From the NCBI RefSeq assembly GCF_003369915.1, contig NC_046675.1:6262001-6326000 (forward strand): a DNA stretch of 64,000 nt, read 5' to 3'. Source of the stretch: Drosophila miranda. Taxonomy: Eukaryota > Arthropoda > Insecta > Diptera > Drosophilidae. Shown here one piece after another: positions 11,101 to 22,460 of the stretch; within the stretch, counting starts at the first letter, position 1; each line of letters opens with the position of its first letter. The position numbers were made by a program, and so were the translations under genes. Under the pieces are notes generated by a model. It was not told the DNA's origin. It made no database searches and saw nothing but the letters and a program-made list of their open reading frames with translations.

Positions 11101-11728
11101 GGCAGTGAATGCCTTGGCGGGTGAGTTCTCCTTTCATGTGAGATGCTATGACCTCCCCTAACCTTTATTCCCTATTGCTTTCTGCAGGTTTGGTTCCCTT
11201 GCCGGGCGCTGGCATCTATACGGCCACCAAATATGGTATTGAGGGTTTCATGGCGGCCCTGCGCGCCGAACTGCGTCTCTCCGACTGCGACTATGTCCGT
11301 ACCACAGTGGCCAATGCCTATCTGATGCGCACCAGCGGAGATCTGCCGCTGCTCAGCGATGCCGGGTAAGAGCTTGTGCCTCCTTCCTCGCATTAAGCCC
11401 ACGACTCCAACATACTTTCCTACACAGCATTGCGACCAGTTATCCAGGCCTGCCCACACCCTATGTGGCCGAGAAGATTGTGAAGGGCGTGCTGCTGAAC
11501 GAGCGCATGGTATACGTGCCAAAAATCTTTGCACTCAGTGTGTGGCTGCTCAGGTGATAATTGAATTAGCCGGGCACCAAGTGCCAGCGCTTAACGATTT
11601 CACTATCATTTTCATTTTAATTTTCACTTTCATTGTGTAGACTGTTGCCCACCAAGTGGCAGGATTACATGCTGCTGCGCTTCTACCACTTCGATGTGCG
11701 CAGCTCCCACCTGTTCTACTGGAAGTGA
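8172..11728 (+). CDS. Membrane-anchored short-chain dehydrogenase/reductase (SDR-A), catalytic Ser replaced
   Basis: Exons 8172-8465, 10584-10739, 10805-10981, 11048-11120, 11188-11365, 11428-11553 and 11641-11728 join in frame to 363 residues. A Thr/Ala/Pro-rich tail (1-50) precedes one hydrophobic anchor (about 57-75), then a Rossmann domain with TGGGSGLG (100-107) and an Asp after strand beta-2 (VVDV), suggesting NAD(H). YTATK (Tyr244, Lys248) is kept, but the catalytic Ser position, 13 residues before the Tyr, is Ala231, and NNAG reads NNAS. The layout resembles 17-beta-HSD11/13 and RDH10-type enzymes of ER and lipid droplets. It may be the orthologue of D. melanogaster CG17121 (memory, unverified). 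Activity is doubtful. A paralogue lies at 21160-22381. Confidence 0.88.
8466..10583. other. SDR-A intron 1
   Basis: A 2.1 kb intron without a convincing nested gene. The stretch 9815-9999 has a weak resemblance to the ends of the dispersed repeat family described at 20138 and 57383. Confidence 0.5.
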
Positions 11729-11891
11729 GATTCCACTCCGGCATTTTCATGGAACAACTCTCATTGTTCACCATTTGCAGCTCTTAATTTAATGAATAGC
11801 TATTTATACTAACTTTAAACTAAAAGTAAATCTATTTTCAAACTGATGTGGCAAGGCCATGTTCTTTCTGCGCTGCTGATAAGGCCTCCAA

Positions 11892-12614
11892 TCATTGTGC
11901 CGTGTTCGGCAATGGCTTTGATGGATATCGCTTCCGCAGTCTTAGTGCCTGGCTGTAGCACTTCTGCTGGGATCTCTGCACACAGGAGCGCTGCTCGTAG
12001 TTCCACGTGTAGTTCAGGGGACAGCGATGGATGATCTTGTAGCCGTTGGAGCAGTAGTAGAAGTAGGCGCAATTGCGCGGATGCGGTATGAAGCCGTAGA
12101 CACCGGTGATGCAGCTGCTGATGGATCTGGCCGGTTGCCTTTGGACGCAGGACACCAGCTGGGCGGGCGTGCAGGTCTTGGCCAGGCCCGCTCCCTCGTA
12201 GCAGACCATATAAGGATAACAGGGCCCGGCATTCTGCAGTAAGCGGAGGGTTATGGCCAAAGGCTGTGGGGATTTCGTTGTCTTGACTATCAAGTCCGTC
12301 AAAGTCTCTTGATTCGCTGGCGACTCGGTGGTGCTGGCTACCAAATCCAATCCCTTTGCCTGGCATCGCTTCACCAGGGCTCGATCCACACACCGCTCCT
12401 TGATATCGTCGTAGTAGTGCTCGGCCAGGCACTCGGCCTCGAAGGAACCCGCTCCGGCGCAGTAAATGTACTTGGAGCAATTGCTGTGGCTGGCCACGTA
12501 GACACCCAGCTTGGGGGCACTGGCACACTCCTCATAGTCCAGGGCCAAAGTTCGATAGCCCACGAAGGTCACCAGAGCCATGTGGAACCAGGAGATACTG
12601 CTTTTCGTTGCCAT
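11892..12614 (-). CDS. Secreted chitin-binding protein with peritrophin-A (CBM14) domains
   Basis: A single-exon protein of 240 residues. An N-terminal hydrophobic segment (about 8-25, ending LALDYEEC) looks like a signal peptide. The first CBM14 domain (about 30-85) has six cysteines in the family spacing (EEC, NC, YC, EC, RC, RC). A middle Cys-containing region (about 130-165) is incomplete. A second full domain (about 167-220) reads SSC, NC, YYC, RC, SC, KC with conserved aromatic residues. CBM14 proteins bind chitin in cuticle, trachea or peritrophic matrix. The C-terminus is basic. Its stop is only 163 bp from the SDR-A stop, so the 3' UTRs of these convergent genes probably overlap. The tissue is unknown. 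Confidence 0.85.
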   Translation of the reverse strand: MATKSSISWFHMALVTFVGYRTLALDYEECASAPKLGVYVASHSNCSKYIYCAGAGSFEAECLAEHYYDDIKERCVDRALVKRCQAKGLDLVASTTESPANQETLTDLIVKTTKSPQPLAITLRLLQNAGPCYPYMVCYEGAGLAKTCTPAQLVSCVQRQPARSISSCITGVYGFIPHPRNCAYFYYCSNGYKIIHRCPLNYTWNYEQRSCVQRSQQKCYSQALRLRKRYPSKPLPNTAQ

Positions 12615-13040
12615 TTTGTGCGACCGTTGTGGCTGGATGGTTTCTGAAGATTGGCTTCTGTTCGGGGGTATCTGAAGATAGTGGGGTCGGAATATTTTTG
12701 CATGTGACTTACTGATAGCAAATTATACAGCGGCAAAAAGTACTTGTAGCCTCGTATATTACGTGATAATTTGCTTAGATAATGCTGATGAGTTCTGGGA
12801 GTTACAGAGGGCCCTCGTTTACGGGTTCCATAGCATACTTTCCTGCAGAGCGGGAACACACAGATTTAATGACCAAACCGCAATACTTCACATTACTCTC
12901 CAGAGCGGCAGGCACACAGCTCAATAAAATTGAAAACGCACTCAATACACAATTAAGTGTCGCCACTTCCGCCCAGGGCCAAACAGTCAGGCCAGCCACA
13001 CGCACACAGACCATCCTCATTCATTCACATCATCACATCC

Positions 13041-13071
13041 CCATCATCATCGGCATCATCATCATCATCAT
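13041..13071. repeat. CAT trinucleotide microsatellite
   Basis: Imperfect CAT repeats interrupted once by CGG. Confidence 0.85.
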
Positions 13072-13620
13072 GTGGATGCAGCAGCCCATCCATCCATGGC
13101 CGTTGGCAGTTAAGCGATTTAATATTCGATGAGATATTCATAACTTGCAATTAGGTTTGGTGTCGCGCTCGATTTTCCACGGATGTCCTCGGATTTCTGT
13201 TCTCCCTTTCTCTGCCCTGCTCTGCTTTTTCCGCAAACGATTGCGCGCTGGCTGATTAATGAAGAATTACCAGGGCAAATGGCTGGGATCTGTGGGCATT
13301 ATCCAATTCCCAACTACCCGACTGTCATTAACATAATATTCGATGCTGTCAACGGCCACGGCAGCGCCAATCGTGCGCAAATTAAAATATTATTAATTGT
13401 TAATTAAACGCAGTCGAATGCCAGTCGGGATGGCCGTGTTGTGGCATATTTTTCGATTCATCTTTAGCCAGATACGAGGTAACAGGTTATTCCGAAACAC
13501 CCCAGAGACAGATGATGCCGCAACAGAAGCAACGCCAAGGGACCCCATATGGTGCAGCAGTGCATCATCTCAAGTGCATTAAGTGCACGTTGAAATTTTC
13601 AAATGCAAACTCCAGCTCGA

Positions 13621-13645
13621 ACTCCAACTCCAACTCCAACTCCAA
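13621..13645. repeat. ACTCCA hexamer repeat
   Basis: About four tandem copies of ACTCCA. Confidence 0.85.
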
Positions 13646-13948
13646 AGGAAAGGCAACATGTGCGCCAAGAACAACAAATACTCGTAGAGACAGACAGCTC
13701 GCACTGGATCTTTTATGAGGGAAAACGTTTCAGAAAGTAAATTCTAATTACAATTATGGAAGAGAAGACCCCCAGCACCTGCAGCCACCACTGACTCCTC
13801 GACTCCTCGACAATCCATGCGCATGCGCAGCGGCAGCGGCTTCCACTCTAACCCGATCCGATCCATAAAAATAGCTCACTAATTATTTGTATGCTAGGGT
13901 TACAATCCACATAAAAAACAAACAAACTGTCGAGCATTTTTATGGGAT

Positions 13949-13965
13949 CTCTCTCTCTCTCTCTT
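13949..13965. repeat. CT dinucleotide tract (GAGA-factor type)
   Basis: CT repeats, which read GAGAG on the minus strand and could bind GAGA factor. It lies just downstream of the bublin-like gene. Confidence 0.8.
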
Positions 13966-14002
13966 CTGTCGCCCCTCTTTGGCTTTGTGCCCCCGCAAAG
14001 AT

Positions 14003-14008
14003 TTTATT
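14003..14008 (-). terminator. Poly(A) signal of the bublin-like gene (AATAAA)
   Basis: TTTATT on the plus strand is AATAAA on the minus strand, 89 bp after the stop codon. It supports real transcription of this small gene. Confidence 0.5.
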
Positions 14009-14096
14009 CGTTTTGTTTTTCAGAATTCGATGTTGATGAATTTTGTATTTTCAATAACAGTTCAATTTGCAGTGGAGTTGGTTGCGTTCTGCCTGC

Positions 14097-14390
14097 CTAG
14101 ATGGTGGCATCTGGATCGCCGTATCCGCCATGCCATCGGGCCGCATTCGACCGATCCAGATCCTCCATGGACTGCATGTACTGTCGCAGCTGTGCAAGGA
14201 CGCGGTCTGTGCGATTCTCCAGGTGATCCAGGGCTATGTTCAGAGCATCCAGGTTCATGATGACACTGTCCATAATGCGCTCTGTGTTTCGTCTGAGGAC
14301 CACCAAAGCGTCGACGCTTGCATTCAGCTGGCGGCTCCTGTGCCGCTGTGTCTCCTCCGTCGGCTGCTGGTCCTCTTCGCTGCGGTCCAT
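14097..14390 (-). CDS. Small coiled-coil protein of the bublin (BBLN)/UPF0184 family, intronless
   Basis: 97 residues from the ATG at 14390; an in-frame ATG at 14441 would add 17. Residues 40-80 form a coiled coil with NLDALNIALDHLENRTDRV followed by LAQLRQ. The core resembles human C9orf16/bublin (LDHLEEKND, LQELL) and Drosophila CG14818 (SLDALSCALDAVEQRTDD), as I remember them. The N-terminus is acidic and polar, and the tail after the coil (ARWHGGYGDPDATI) is unlike the family. Bublin is a small cytoskeleton-linked protein. The gene has no intron and a downstream AATAAA, so it may be a retrocopy or diverged paralogue of the CG14818-type gene. Confidence 0.65.
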   Translation of the reverse strand: MDRSEEDQQPTEETQRHRSRQLNASVDALVVLRRNTERIMDSVIMNLDALNIALDHLENRTDRVLAQLRQYMQSMEDLDRSNAARWHGGYGDPDATI

Positions 14391-14860
14391 TGGGGCTGGG
14401 CTGGGCTGGGCTTTCAGGCAGGCTAACTCTCGAGTGTGCAAATTGGAACTGTTATTGCCTAGATGTAACTACAATATTGTTTTACTTAATACATAATTTT
14501 TATGTTATTTTTACAGGTGGTACGCTGAAGTGTAAAGCAAAATCACTTTCGTTTAAAAATATTGGAAAATATATACATGTATTTCCAAATGTTGATAATA
14601 GTTGGCTCTCAGTTCTGCTTACATATAAAAACTATGTAAATTTACACAAAAAATATGCTCTATTGATGGGTATATGGGTTTACGAGGATGCTTTTGAAAA
14701 GGATACAGGAGTAAGAAACAGATAGCTTCTTGGAAAGCCTCTCTATACACTTAAGCTTAAGCCTGCCCCAAACTAGAACAAGAACTTGATAATAGAAATC
14801 CCCTATTGTTTTCTATCCTTCCACTAAATTTAGCCCACACAATAGATAACTCCGAACAGA

Positions 14861-14915
14861 GGGTATCTGCTAGTTGGAGTACTCGATTATAGAACCCTTT
14901 GTTTTGTGTTTTGTT
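14861..14915 (+). repeat. Degenerate dispersed-repeat 3' end
   Basis: GGGTATCTGCTAGTTGGAG is followed by a partial inverted arm (ACTCGATTATAG) and a T-rich end. It resembles the 3' ends at 20693, 31758, 57559 and 62957. The 5' limit of this copy was not found. Confidence 0.4.
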
Positions 14916-16777
14916 TGAAATGAGCAACCATTACAGGCGACGCTTAAATCGTTGACTTAATTAAATCCATTTACAAAATGGCACTGGCCATTATTTATAC
15001 ACATCAATTATAAATCGTGCGCTGCGCTTGCAATATTCATATTCACTTGTCAAAATGTCAACTCAAAATAGAATATTTATGCATTTTTATGTGGCATAAC
15101 GCTCCACGAACTGTACTCCCAAACTCCATAAAGAACTGAAGCGTCCTATCGTGGATGGATGGGGGAAAAATGACAATCCAAAACTATAAATACACGGCGT
15201 GCAACCGAAGTGGAAATCAATTTTTTTTGGCCCCATACTGCGGCGGAGTGCCGCCTGAGGGATGCCATGCACTGCAAGGCCCTTTCTTGCCACAAAACTA
15301 GTTGCCACAAATTAACTTTGAATTGAAGGCAAATGGCTTTGCTTGTGGTTTGGCTTATGGTTCGGCTTCTTCCATGGCATTAACAGGATCGAGTTCCCGT
15401 TGGCCAGTTCTCGGGCCAGCTCCGGTTGACCAGCAACTTGGCTGCTGTTGGCCCGGCTTCCACTCGTGTTCAACGTAATTAATTTCCATTGAAAGTGACT
15501 GCAGCATCGACTGTCCTCTCGACTGTCCATCGGCTGGAAAATGTCTGAAGTGTACTTCCTGCCACACACACAAGCCATTAACCGACCTGTTTCCGTCCAT
15601 TCCGGCTCTTGACGTTTTCTTTGTGGCTTACTAAAATCTGTTATTATTGTCATTAAGGAGGCTTTTGTTGTCTGACGTTGGCACTGGATGGCGCTTACTC
15701 GGATGCATGCATTTTTCTCTCTTCTCATCCTTAAGGCTTTTGTTGTTTGGGATTCTGTGAGATTTTGCGTCGGCCATGTTCTTGAGACTGTCATCGGTTC
15801 GGTATTGAATTTTCCGCACAATTTAAGGCAAAAACTTGTTGCTACTCTTGTACATGGCTTTCCTTCCGTTGCAGCACTTTGTCAATGCATTTTAAGGGCT
15901 GCCTCGTCATTAGTTGAAAGCGCTTACCTTGCATCGTTTGTTGCCCATTGGATACCCTTTTAATGAATTGAAAAGCTGTTTGTCACACACAGAAAAATAA
16001 GCATGTCCTGTCCATCCAGTACCTCAGTGCACTGGAACTATACAAAAGATTTGCCAGAGTGTCTGAGAGCTCCTCCGCCTTCTAGTTGGACTGTTACTCG
16101 GTAGGTTTTCGTCATCAGCTTGTCATGGCTTTTACATTGTTTTGGCCAAATGAAGGCGTATCGTTTATGTGTGCTGCCACGTAAGCGGAGTCCTTGCTCG
16201 TTCTGGCCATTGTCCATGGCAGCCAACGGAGGAGAGGCTGTTCCCTGGCTGTTCTACATACTCTTAAATAAAGTTCATAAACTTTGTCACGGCTTCGAGA
16301 TCGTCTCGCCCCTTGGGCCGGGGACACGACTCCTCTGTGCCTGTACAACATGCAACATAGTGCGCATCGTTGGGCTGTTATTGTTTTTGCCAACTTTTCA
16401 CTTTGGTTATGAAATGTCCAAGGGGATTGCAAACGCCTGGCCGTACGTATCGTTGCAAACGGACCCGCCAGTCAGTTGCAGTCGTTTGCCAGGGCCCCAT
16501 CATCATCTTTATGCGGCTCCTCATCCACCGCTGACCCGTGACCCGACTCTGTCCGGGCCATGGACGATGTGGAGTTTTTCGGCCAGGCTTTTCATTTCGG
16601 TTGAGTGTGAGTGCCCCGTTTCTGTGAATGAGTGCTGTTATGCTTATATCCTGCGGCTTAAGTATTTGTTGTTTTACAACGGTTCAGTCTGTTTGCCAAG
16701 TAAATAAAAGCTGTTAACTAGTTTTCACACACCAAGACACAAAAGGAGAAGACAGCAACAGCGACGGCGACAGCGAT

Positions 16778-16801
16778 AGAGGGAGAAAGAGAGAGAGAGA
16801 G
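16778..16801. repeat. GA-rich microsatellite
   Basis: Imperfect then perfect GA repeats; potential GAGA-factor binding. Confidence 0.8.
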
Positions 16802-17760
16802 CTACAGGTCACGGAGAATAGGATAGAGAAAGAGGCACGTGCTCGACAATTTTTTGCCTCAGTTGCTGCTGCTGCTGCTCCTCTGCTCTAAACTGCTTTT
16901 GTGCTTTTGTGCGTAGCGCAGCACTCCTCGTGTATGAGCAATTATTTAATGCCATCCTTCTGTCCGTCCGTCTTGGTCCACTTGTCCGTGCTTGGGCTGT
17001 CCGTCTGTTCCTCTTGTTAACGTTGTCTTTGGAGCTGGAGCTGGGGCTTTGTCTCTGCCTCCACCTCTTTTGTGTCGCTCATTTATTTGTGTTTATCCTT
17101 TCGCTTTTAATTGTGGCTCTGTCCCGCTCGCTCTGTACGGCCTGCGACCGGGCATCTCTGTCGCACTCCGGCGTACAATTACAAGTGTTTGTTGGGTAAA
17201 TAAAAGCGTTACCTCTCCGGGTCTTGAGTCCCATCGTTGACGCATCGTTTGCATGCTCACTTAATGCCGTCCACGGCATTGTCCCTGCCTCTGCTCTCTG
17301 TCTGTGGCATGTAAAATTAATTACACGAATTAAGCTTCCACTAAGGACTGATAGCCGCACACAGGTGTTGGCTGTTGGCTGTTGTCTGTTGTCTGCTGGC
17401 TGCTGGCTTGGGCTCCTTAATGTAACGTATTTTCCTTAGATAATTCCCATCCAACTTGCTGCACCTCCGAGAGAGAGGCGGGGTCATCAATTCATTCACC
17501 TATCGCGCACAGACACATGTGTTGCCCATTAGGAGACGGCCACGCCCACACAGCCAAGGATGGGGCACGGCACGGCCAACGAACCATGCGACGCCAAAAA
17601 TTTCCATTTGGTTGCTTGAACCGTGCATAAATATGTCAATAAGGATTTACCCCGTAACCCCAAGGCGCAATGAAATCTTAAAGAACTATAAAAAACCATG
17701 AGGGAAAACTGTAAGACTGGGGGAAAACCCACAGCTAAAATAAACAAGGAAAAGGGAACA

Positions 17761-17784
17761 GGAGCAGGAGCAGGAGCAGGAGCA
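17761..17784. repeat. GGAGCA hexamer repeat
   Basis: Four tandem copies of GGAGCA in non-coding DNA. Confidence 0.85.
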
Positions 17785-20137
17785 TCAGGATCGGGAGCTG
17801 GCAACCTGCCACGCATTTCCAACTGTTAAATTATGACATACAACTGTCAGAGTCGGTTCAAGTGGATCTGCTGCTGCCGGTGCTCCCTGGCAGGCGTGAG
17901 AAACTGTTATCCTTGCACCTAAACAAACACATTCGAAATGGAGATGCAGTAGCTGCACACAACAGATCCTTTAGACAGCTACTACACTCATCCTCGTAGC
18001 TGCCGTCCTCTGGTGTCCAATGGCAAAATGTTGTCGATCCTTGAAATCCTTACGCATTACACGACCAGCTAATTTATTTACTTTACTTTATCTGTGTATC
18101 CCGAACACATGTTGCAGGATAGTAATAATCAGAATGGTATGTTGCCGCATCCCGTGGCTGGCTGGCTGGCTCATTAGGTCCTGTCCTGCTGCTGCGGCAG
18201 TAGCACTTCAAAATTGGTGTTGACAGTTGCCCTGAGAAATTGCCTCGCCCTTCATCCCTTCCATCCCTTCCATCTCCTTTCCAACATTCCCAAAGTCCTT
18301 GCTGTCCGTCCGGGACATGCTAATGTGAAATATTACAGAAATAATGGAAAAAATGGAGAAGCCATCAAGATGAACGAACGCGCTTGAGCACTCTAACTCC
18401 GCTCAACACTTTTCACTTGATGTCGGGAGCCGGGAACCGGGGGCCCCTTTGCCGTGGGAAACTTCTGTGTTCAGGTTTAACCAGCACTAATCCTTTACCT
18501 TAAGTACTTTGCTGCATTTTTGCTGGCAGAGAACACTCCACTCATCGCCCTTGGTCCCGCGACCCGCCGCCAGTGTTCTTCTAGGGCCCTTTGAGGCTGA
18601 AGTGCTGTTGTCGAGCTGCAGCGCTGAGTGGCTCGGAGTTTTGACAATTAAGGGGGTCATAGTGGAGTGGTGCTGTGCCAGCACGGGATGGATGTATCTT
18701 CATAGCTTTCGGCTCCCGATAAGGGAGCCCAGCCATGTGCTCCTCCATTTGCATACGCAGACGTTGCGCACATAAATCATCAAAATCGAATCGCCACAAA
18801 AAGCAGAAACAGAAACAGAAAGCAGCGCCTGCCAAGCGGCACCACGTGCACAAAGTGTGACCCGATTTTGGCCACATTCGAACCTGTCAGGGGATTCGCT
18901 TAAATAAATATAAAATTGCATCACGTGCAGCGCCAATCGAAAATCCAAAAAAAAAACACAAGAGAAATAATGAAAATTCTTCATGGGAGCACACACAGAC
19001 AGCAGCCCTTCTGCCTGAGGAACAAATTGCACTCGGATCCGTAATTGCGCCGAAAAATGTATAAAGAACTCCACATGGAGGCTGCGTAATTATGCCCTTG
19101 AAGAGGGTATTGCGGTTCCACCCAGATGTTGTGCAGCAATAAAGTGGCACAATTTTGGGATTCTATGACTGAATCTTTTCATAGATAAATATATAGAATT
19201 ATGAAGCAAATCGGATCATAAATCATACCTAGTACATATATATGCGAGGGTATCTAAATTGTCGTTCTTCAAAGTACTCATTCTACTCTGAATTCAATTT
19301 GCATTGAACTGAGGCAAAGACGGAACGACTTATAGTCAGGCAGCGATCGACACATGCCCTCAAGTGCGTCAAATCCAATAAATTCATAGAAAAATTGTCG
19401 CAAGTGGAAGGGTTATTCGAAAGGGGAGAGAACAACGGAAACTGAGGGGGTGAGGCAACACCTTTGTGGGGCTGAAACTCTTTAAAATGCTATTTTACCC
19501 AAGCGGGAGAGAGACATAGATTAGCCTCGACGATTGAATGCCCTAAAGTGTTTTTATACCCCTTTATGTTTTGGGAAAAGACTCCACTCGCGGACAAACT
19601 TGATCCCCAAATCATGCTACCTTTATTGTGGTTTTCCTTTGGACAGAAAAACAGAATATGAAATATACATATTTCACGTTGTACGTTTTTGTCGTTCGCT
19701 TTGCTATTTTTAACTAAAAACCACAGCCGGCAACTGCTCCACTTTGCTCCACTCCACTCCACTCTGCTGTGCTGTGCTTTGCTGTGTGTGCACTCCGGGT
19801 TCTGCTCTATCGTTGCACTACTTTATTCCGGCACTTGCCATCTCTTTTTTACCCAATATCAAATTATCCTTTGGCTCTGCCGCTCTATGTCTCTATGCTC
19901 CATTTTGGTGTGGCATGTATGTTTTTGTTGTACATCTCTCTGTTTATTGAGCTCTAGCTATACGAGAGAAAAATCTACATAAATACGTCCATATGTGCAT
20001 ATATGTATGTGCTGTATGGGTTGTGTGTGTAAATTGTAGTCTTTTTGTTGGTTTTTTATTTATTACTAATGGGCTGGGTATTGGTATGTTGTTGTTGTAC
20101 TCGTATTGCCTCTGCTGCCACTTCTATTGCTGTTGTT

Positions 20138-20712
20138 TTACCCGGTACTTATAGAGTATTACTAAGGGTATATTGTATCTATGTATATTTTCTGCAATAT
20201 TAAAAGGGAAATATCTGCATTATGGCCTTAGTTTTTATAAATTTTATAAACTATACCTTAAAGACGCCTAACTAATGCCTGACATTTAAAAGTTTAAATT
20301 TTGAAAAAATACCTAATAAAATATCTTAAATTTTCAATTTGAAAGCTTACTACTTCCCAGACCGTAGGCTGAAGTTACCAAGTGTTCAGATCGAATTTCT
20401 AGCTACAATTATCAGCTTTTCAGAATTGCATAGTTTATTATCACCAGATGTAAGGTACTTAAGTTATAAGAAAAAGAAGCACTGCCTCTAAAAACTACAT
20501 TAGCAAAAAATACCATTTGATTTATTTCGTATTTCGATGAGTTTAAAAGCCAAAGCTACCAGAAATGTGATGGCAAAATTTCCAGTTTCTTTTAAATATT
20601 TCTGCAATTATTTTTTACCTTCATTTCGAGACCTTTACCATCATTTTTGAGAGGGTTGTTTGTATAGTTTTCGGCTGTAGGAATTGACAACGGGGTATCT
20701 TTCAGTCGACTC
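20138..20712 (+). repeat. Degenerate non-autonomous element copy
   Basis: A 5' end with ACCCGGTACTTATAGAG followed by AAGGGTATATTG (20145-20175), AT-rich filler, and a 3' end with GGGTATCTTTCAGTCGAC (20693-20710). The two ends are partial inverted repeats of one another (ACCC...ACT and GGGTA). The same pairing is seen at 57383-57578. No coding capacity. Confidence 0.5.
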
Positions 20713-21159
20713 TAGTACCTACTGGTTGCTGCTGGGTGCATATTGAACATTACGTACCGCGGACGCGGCTGAGGCTGCGGCTGATGCCGCGTCTCATCTG
20801 TGCAGGAGGTGAATTTTCTATTTATTGGCTGACAATGTGAGATTTGTAGTGTGTGTGTTTTTTAAAAGGGGTTGCCTGACATTCTAAATGGCTTGTCATT
20901 CGAGGAGTTGGCCGCACTTTCGGGCCATATATGTAGGAGCCGCACAAATTGCCAAACTTTTAAAACTCGACCAATTATCCGGGTCAATGGGGAATGGAAT
21001 GGAATGGCTTGAGTGCAGTCAGTCGATTGGCTCGACTGAACGAGTTTCGCAGCACAGTCGACCGACGCGTCGTCGTCTGATATTCGCGGTGCCGACCGAT
21101 CAAATTGTTTTCGCAACTCTCCCAGCCCGGTTGTGGTCGCTCTCCAAGTCAGCGGGAAA

Positions 21160-22381
21160 ATGTCTATAACGAATACTCTGTCGAAGCTGAGAGCTCATGT
21201 CGGTGTGGCAATCCTTGCCGTGCTCTCCCCACTCCTGGTGCTGGTGGCTCTGATGTGGAAACTTTTTGGCCAACTCTTCTGCTGCTCCTCTCCCAAGAGC
21301 ATCGTGGGCGAGGTGGCTGTGGTGAGTTTTTCGCCCAAACAACATCAAGCCCAAAACCTTCAATCAAAGGTGGTTGTATCTGGAAATAGGTAACTGGAGG
21401 TGGTCATGGCCTGGGACGAGCCATAGCCCTGGAACTAGCCGGCAAGGGCTGCCACATAGCCGTTGTGGACATCAATCTGCCAGGAGCCGAGAACACCGTC
21501 AAGCAGATCCAGGAAAAGGCAAAGGTTCGCGCCAAGGCCTACAAGGTACAGAAACGGGTTTCCCAGAACTATTATAACTATATACACAGAGTAATTACAT
21601 CAATTAATGGATTCATTTCACCCAAGGTCGATGTCAGCAATTACCTGGAACTTGTTGAGCTAAACAGCCAAGTGGCTGGCGACCTGGGGCCAGTGACGGT
21701 GCTTATCAACAATGCTGGAATCTTGTTGCACCGCAAATCTTTGGATCCGGAGCCGAGCGATGTGCAGCAAATGATAAATGTGAACCTGGCTGCGCACTTT
21801 TGGGTGAGATCCCTCTATAAATGGCAGCTTTCAGTAGTTATATTTCCCTGTCCTTCCCTTTCAGACTCGGATGGTTTTCCTGCCCACCATGAAGGCGATG
21901 CGCAGGGGTTACATAGTGACCATCAGCTCCCTGGCAGGTGAGAAACCCCCTCGATGATCGTTCCTTTTCACAACTGTCTGCCCTTTCAGGCCTGTTTGCC
22001 CTGCCCTACAACACCACCTACTCGGCCACCAAGGCCGGCACGACGGCCCACATGCGGGCTCTGCGCATGGAACTGAGTCTGGAGCGGCAGAAGGACATTC
22101 ATGTGTGCACGGTGATGCCCACCTTCCTGGAGGCCAACGAGGAGCTGGCGACTCTCACAAATCAGGTCAAAATCTCCAGTGTATACCCCCTGATCAGTGC
22201 CAAGGCAGCTGCCCGCCGGATTGTGCACGGCATGCTCCGAGGCGAGCGGGAGATATTGCTGCCAGGGCTGGCCTCCTTTCTGTACCGTCTGCTCACCCTG
22301 CTGCCCGTCGGCTGGCAGGATAAAGCGATAATCATCATATCTGGCAGTAAACTTGAACAATTTTGCACGCTAAGGAAATAG
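21160..22381 (+). CDS. Membrane-anchored short-chain dehydrogenase/reductase (SDR-B)
   Basis: Exons 21160-21321, 21390-21545, 21627-21803, 21865-21937 and 21990-22381 give 319 residues. An N-terminal hydrophobic anchor (about 14-37) is followed by TGGGHGLG (56-63), VVDI (NAD-type Asp), NNAG (to 137), catalytic Ser187, Tyr200 and Lys204 (YSATK). This is a complete classical SDR active site. Its exons 2-4 are 156, 177 and 73 nt, exactly as in SDR-A, and the intron phases match, so the two genes arose by duplication; SDR-A has two further introns in its C-terminal half. Likely substrates are steroids, retinoids or fatty alcohols at ER or lipid droplets (family inference). It may correspond to D. 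melanogaster CG13833 (memory, unverified). Confidence 0.9.
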
Positions 22382-22454
22382 GGAATGTTGGCTATTGATT
22401 TGGTGATGTAAAAAGTGTACAGGTGGCTGGAGATGCAGCTGTGATTTAAAACCG

Positions 22455-22460
22455 ATTAAA
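22455..22460 (+). terminator. Probable SDR-B poly(A) signal (ATTAAA)
   Basis: ATTAAA lies 74 bp after the SDR-B stop codon. Confidence 0.4.

Larger units (their letters stand above)
12615..14096. other. Intergenic with simple repeats
   Basis: Contains the CBM14 gene promoter (not resolved), a CAT tract, a CTCCAA hexamer tract and a CT tract listed separately. No credible coding frame. Confidence 0.5.
14391..21159. other. Intergenic, 6.8 kb between the bublin-like gene and SDR-B
   Basis: No supported gene. It contains a degenerate repeat tail at 14861, GA and GGAGCA tracts, and a degenerate repeat copy at 20138-20712. The 170-200 codon frames near 15.3-15.8 kb and 16.1-16.7 kb have no domain and no splice support. 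It probably holds regulatory DNA of SDR-B. Confidence 0.5.

Noticed and set aside
15312-15821. 169-codon minus-strand frame
   Set aside because: No similarity I recognise, no hydrophobic or domain pattern, no poly(A) or splice context.
16120-16707. 195-codon plus-strand frame in intergenic DNA
   Set aside because: Cys/Pro/His-rich random composition, no recognisable domain, and no flanking gene structure.
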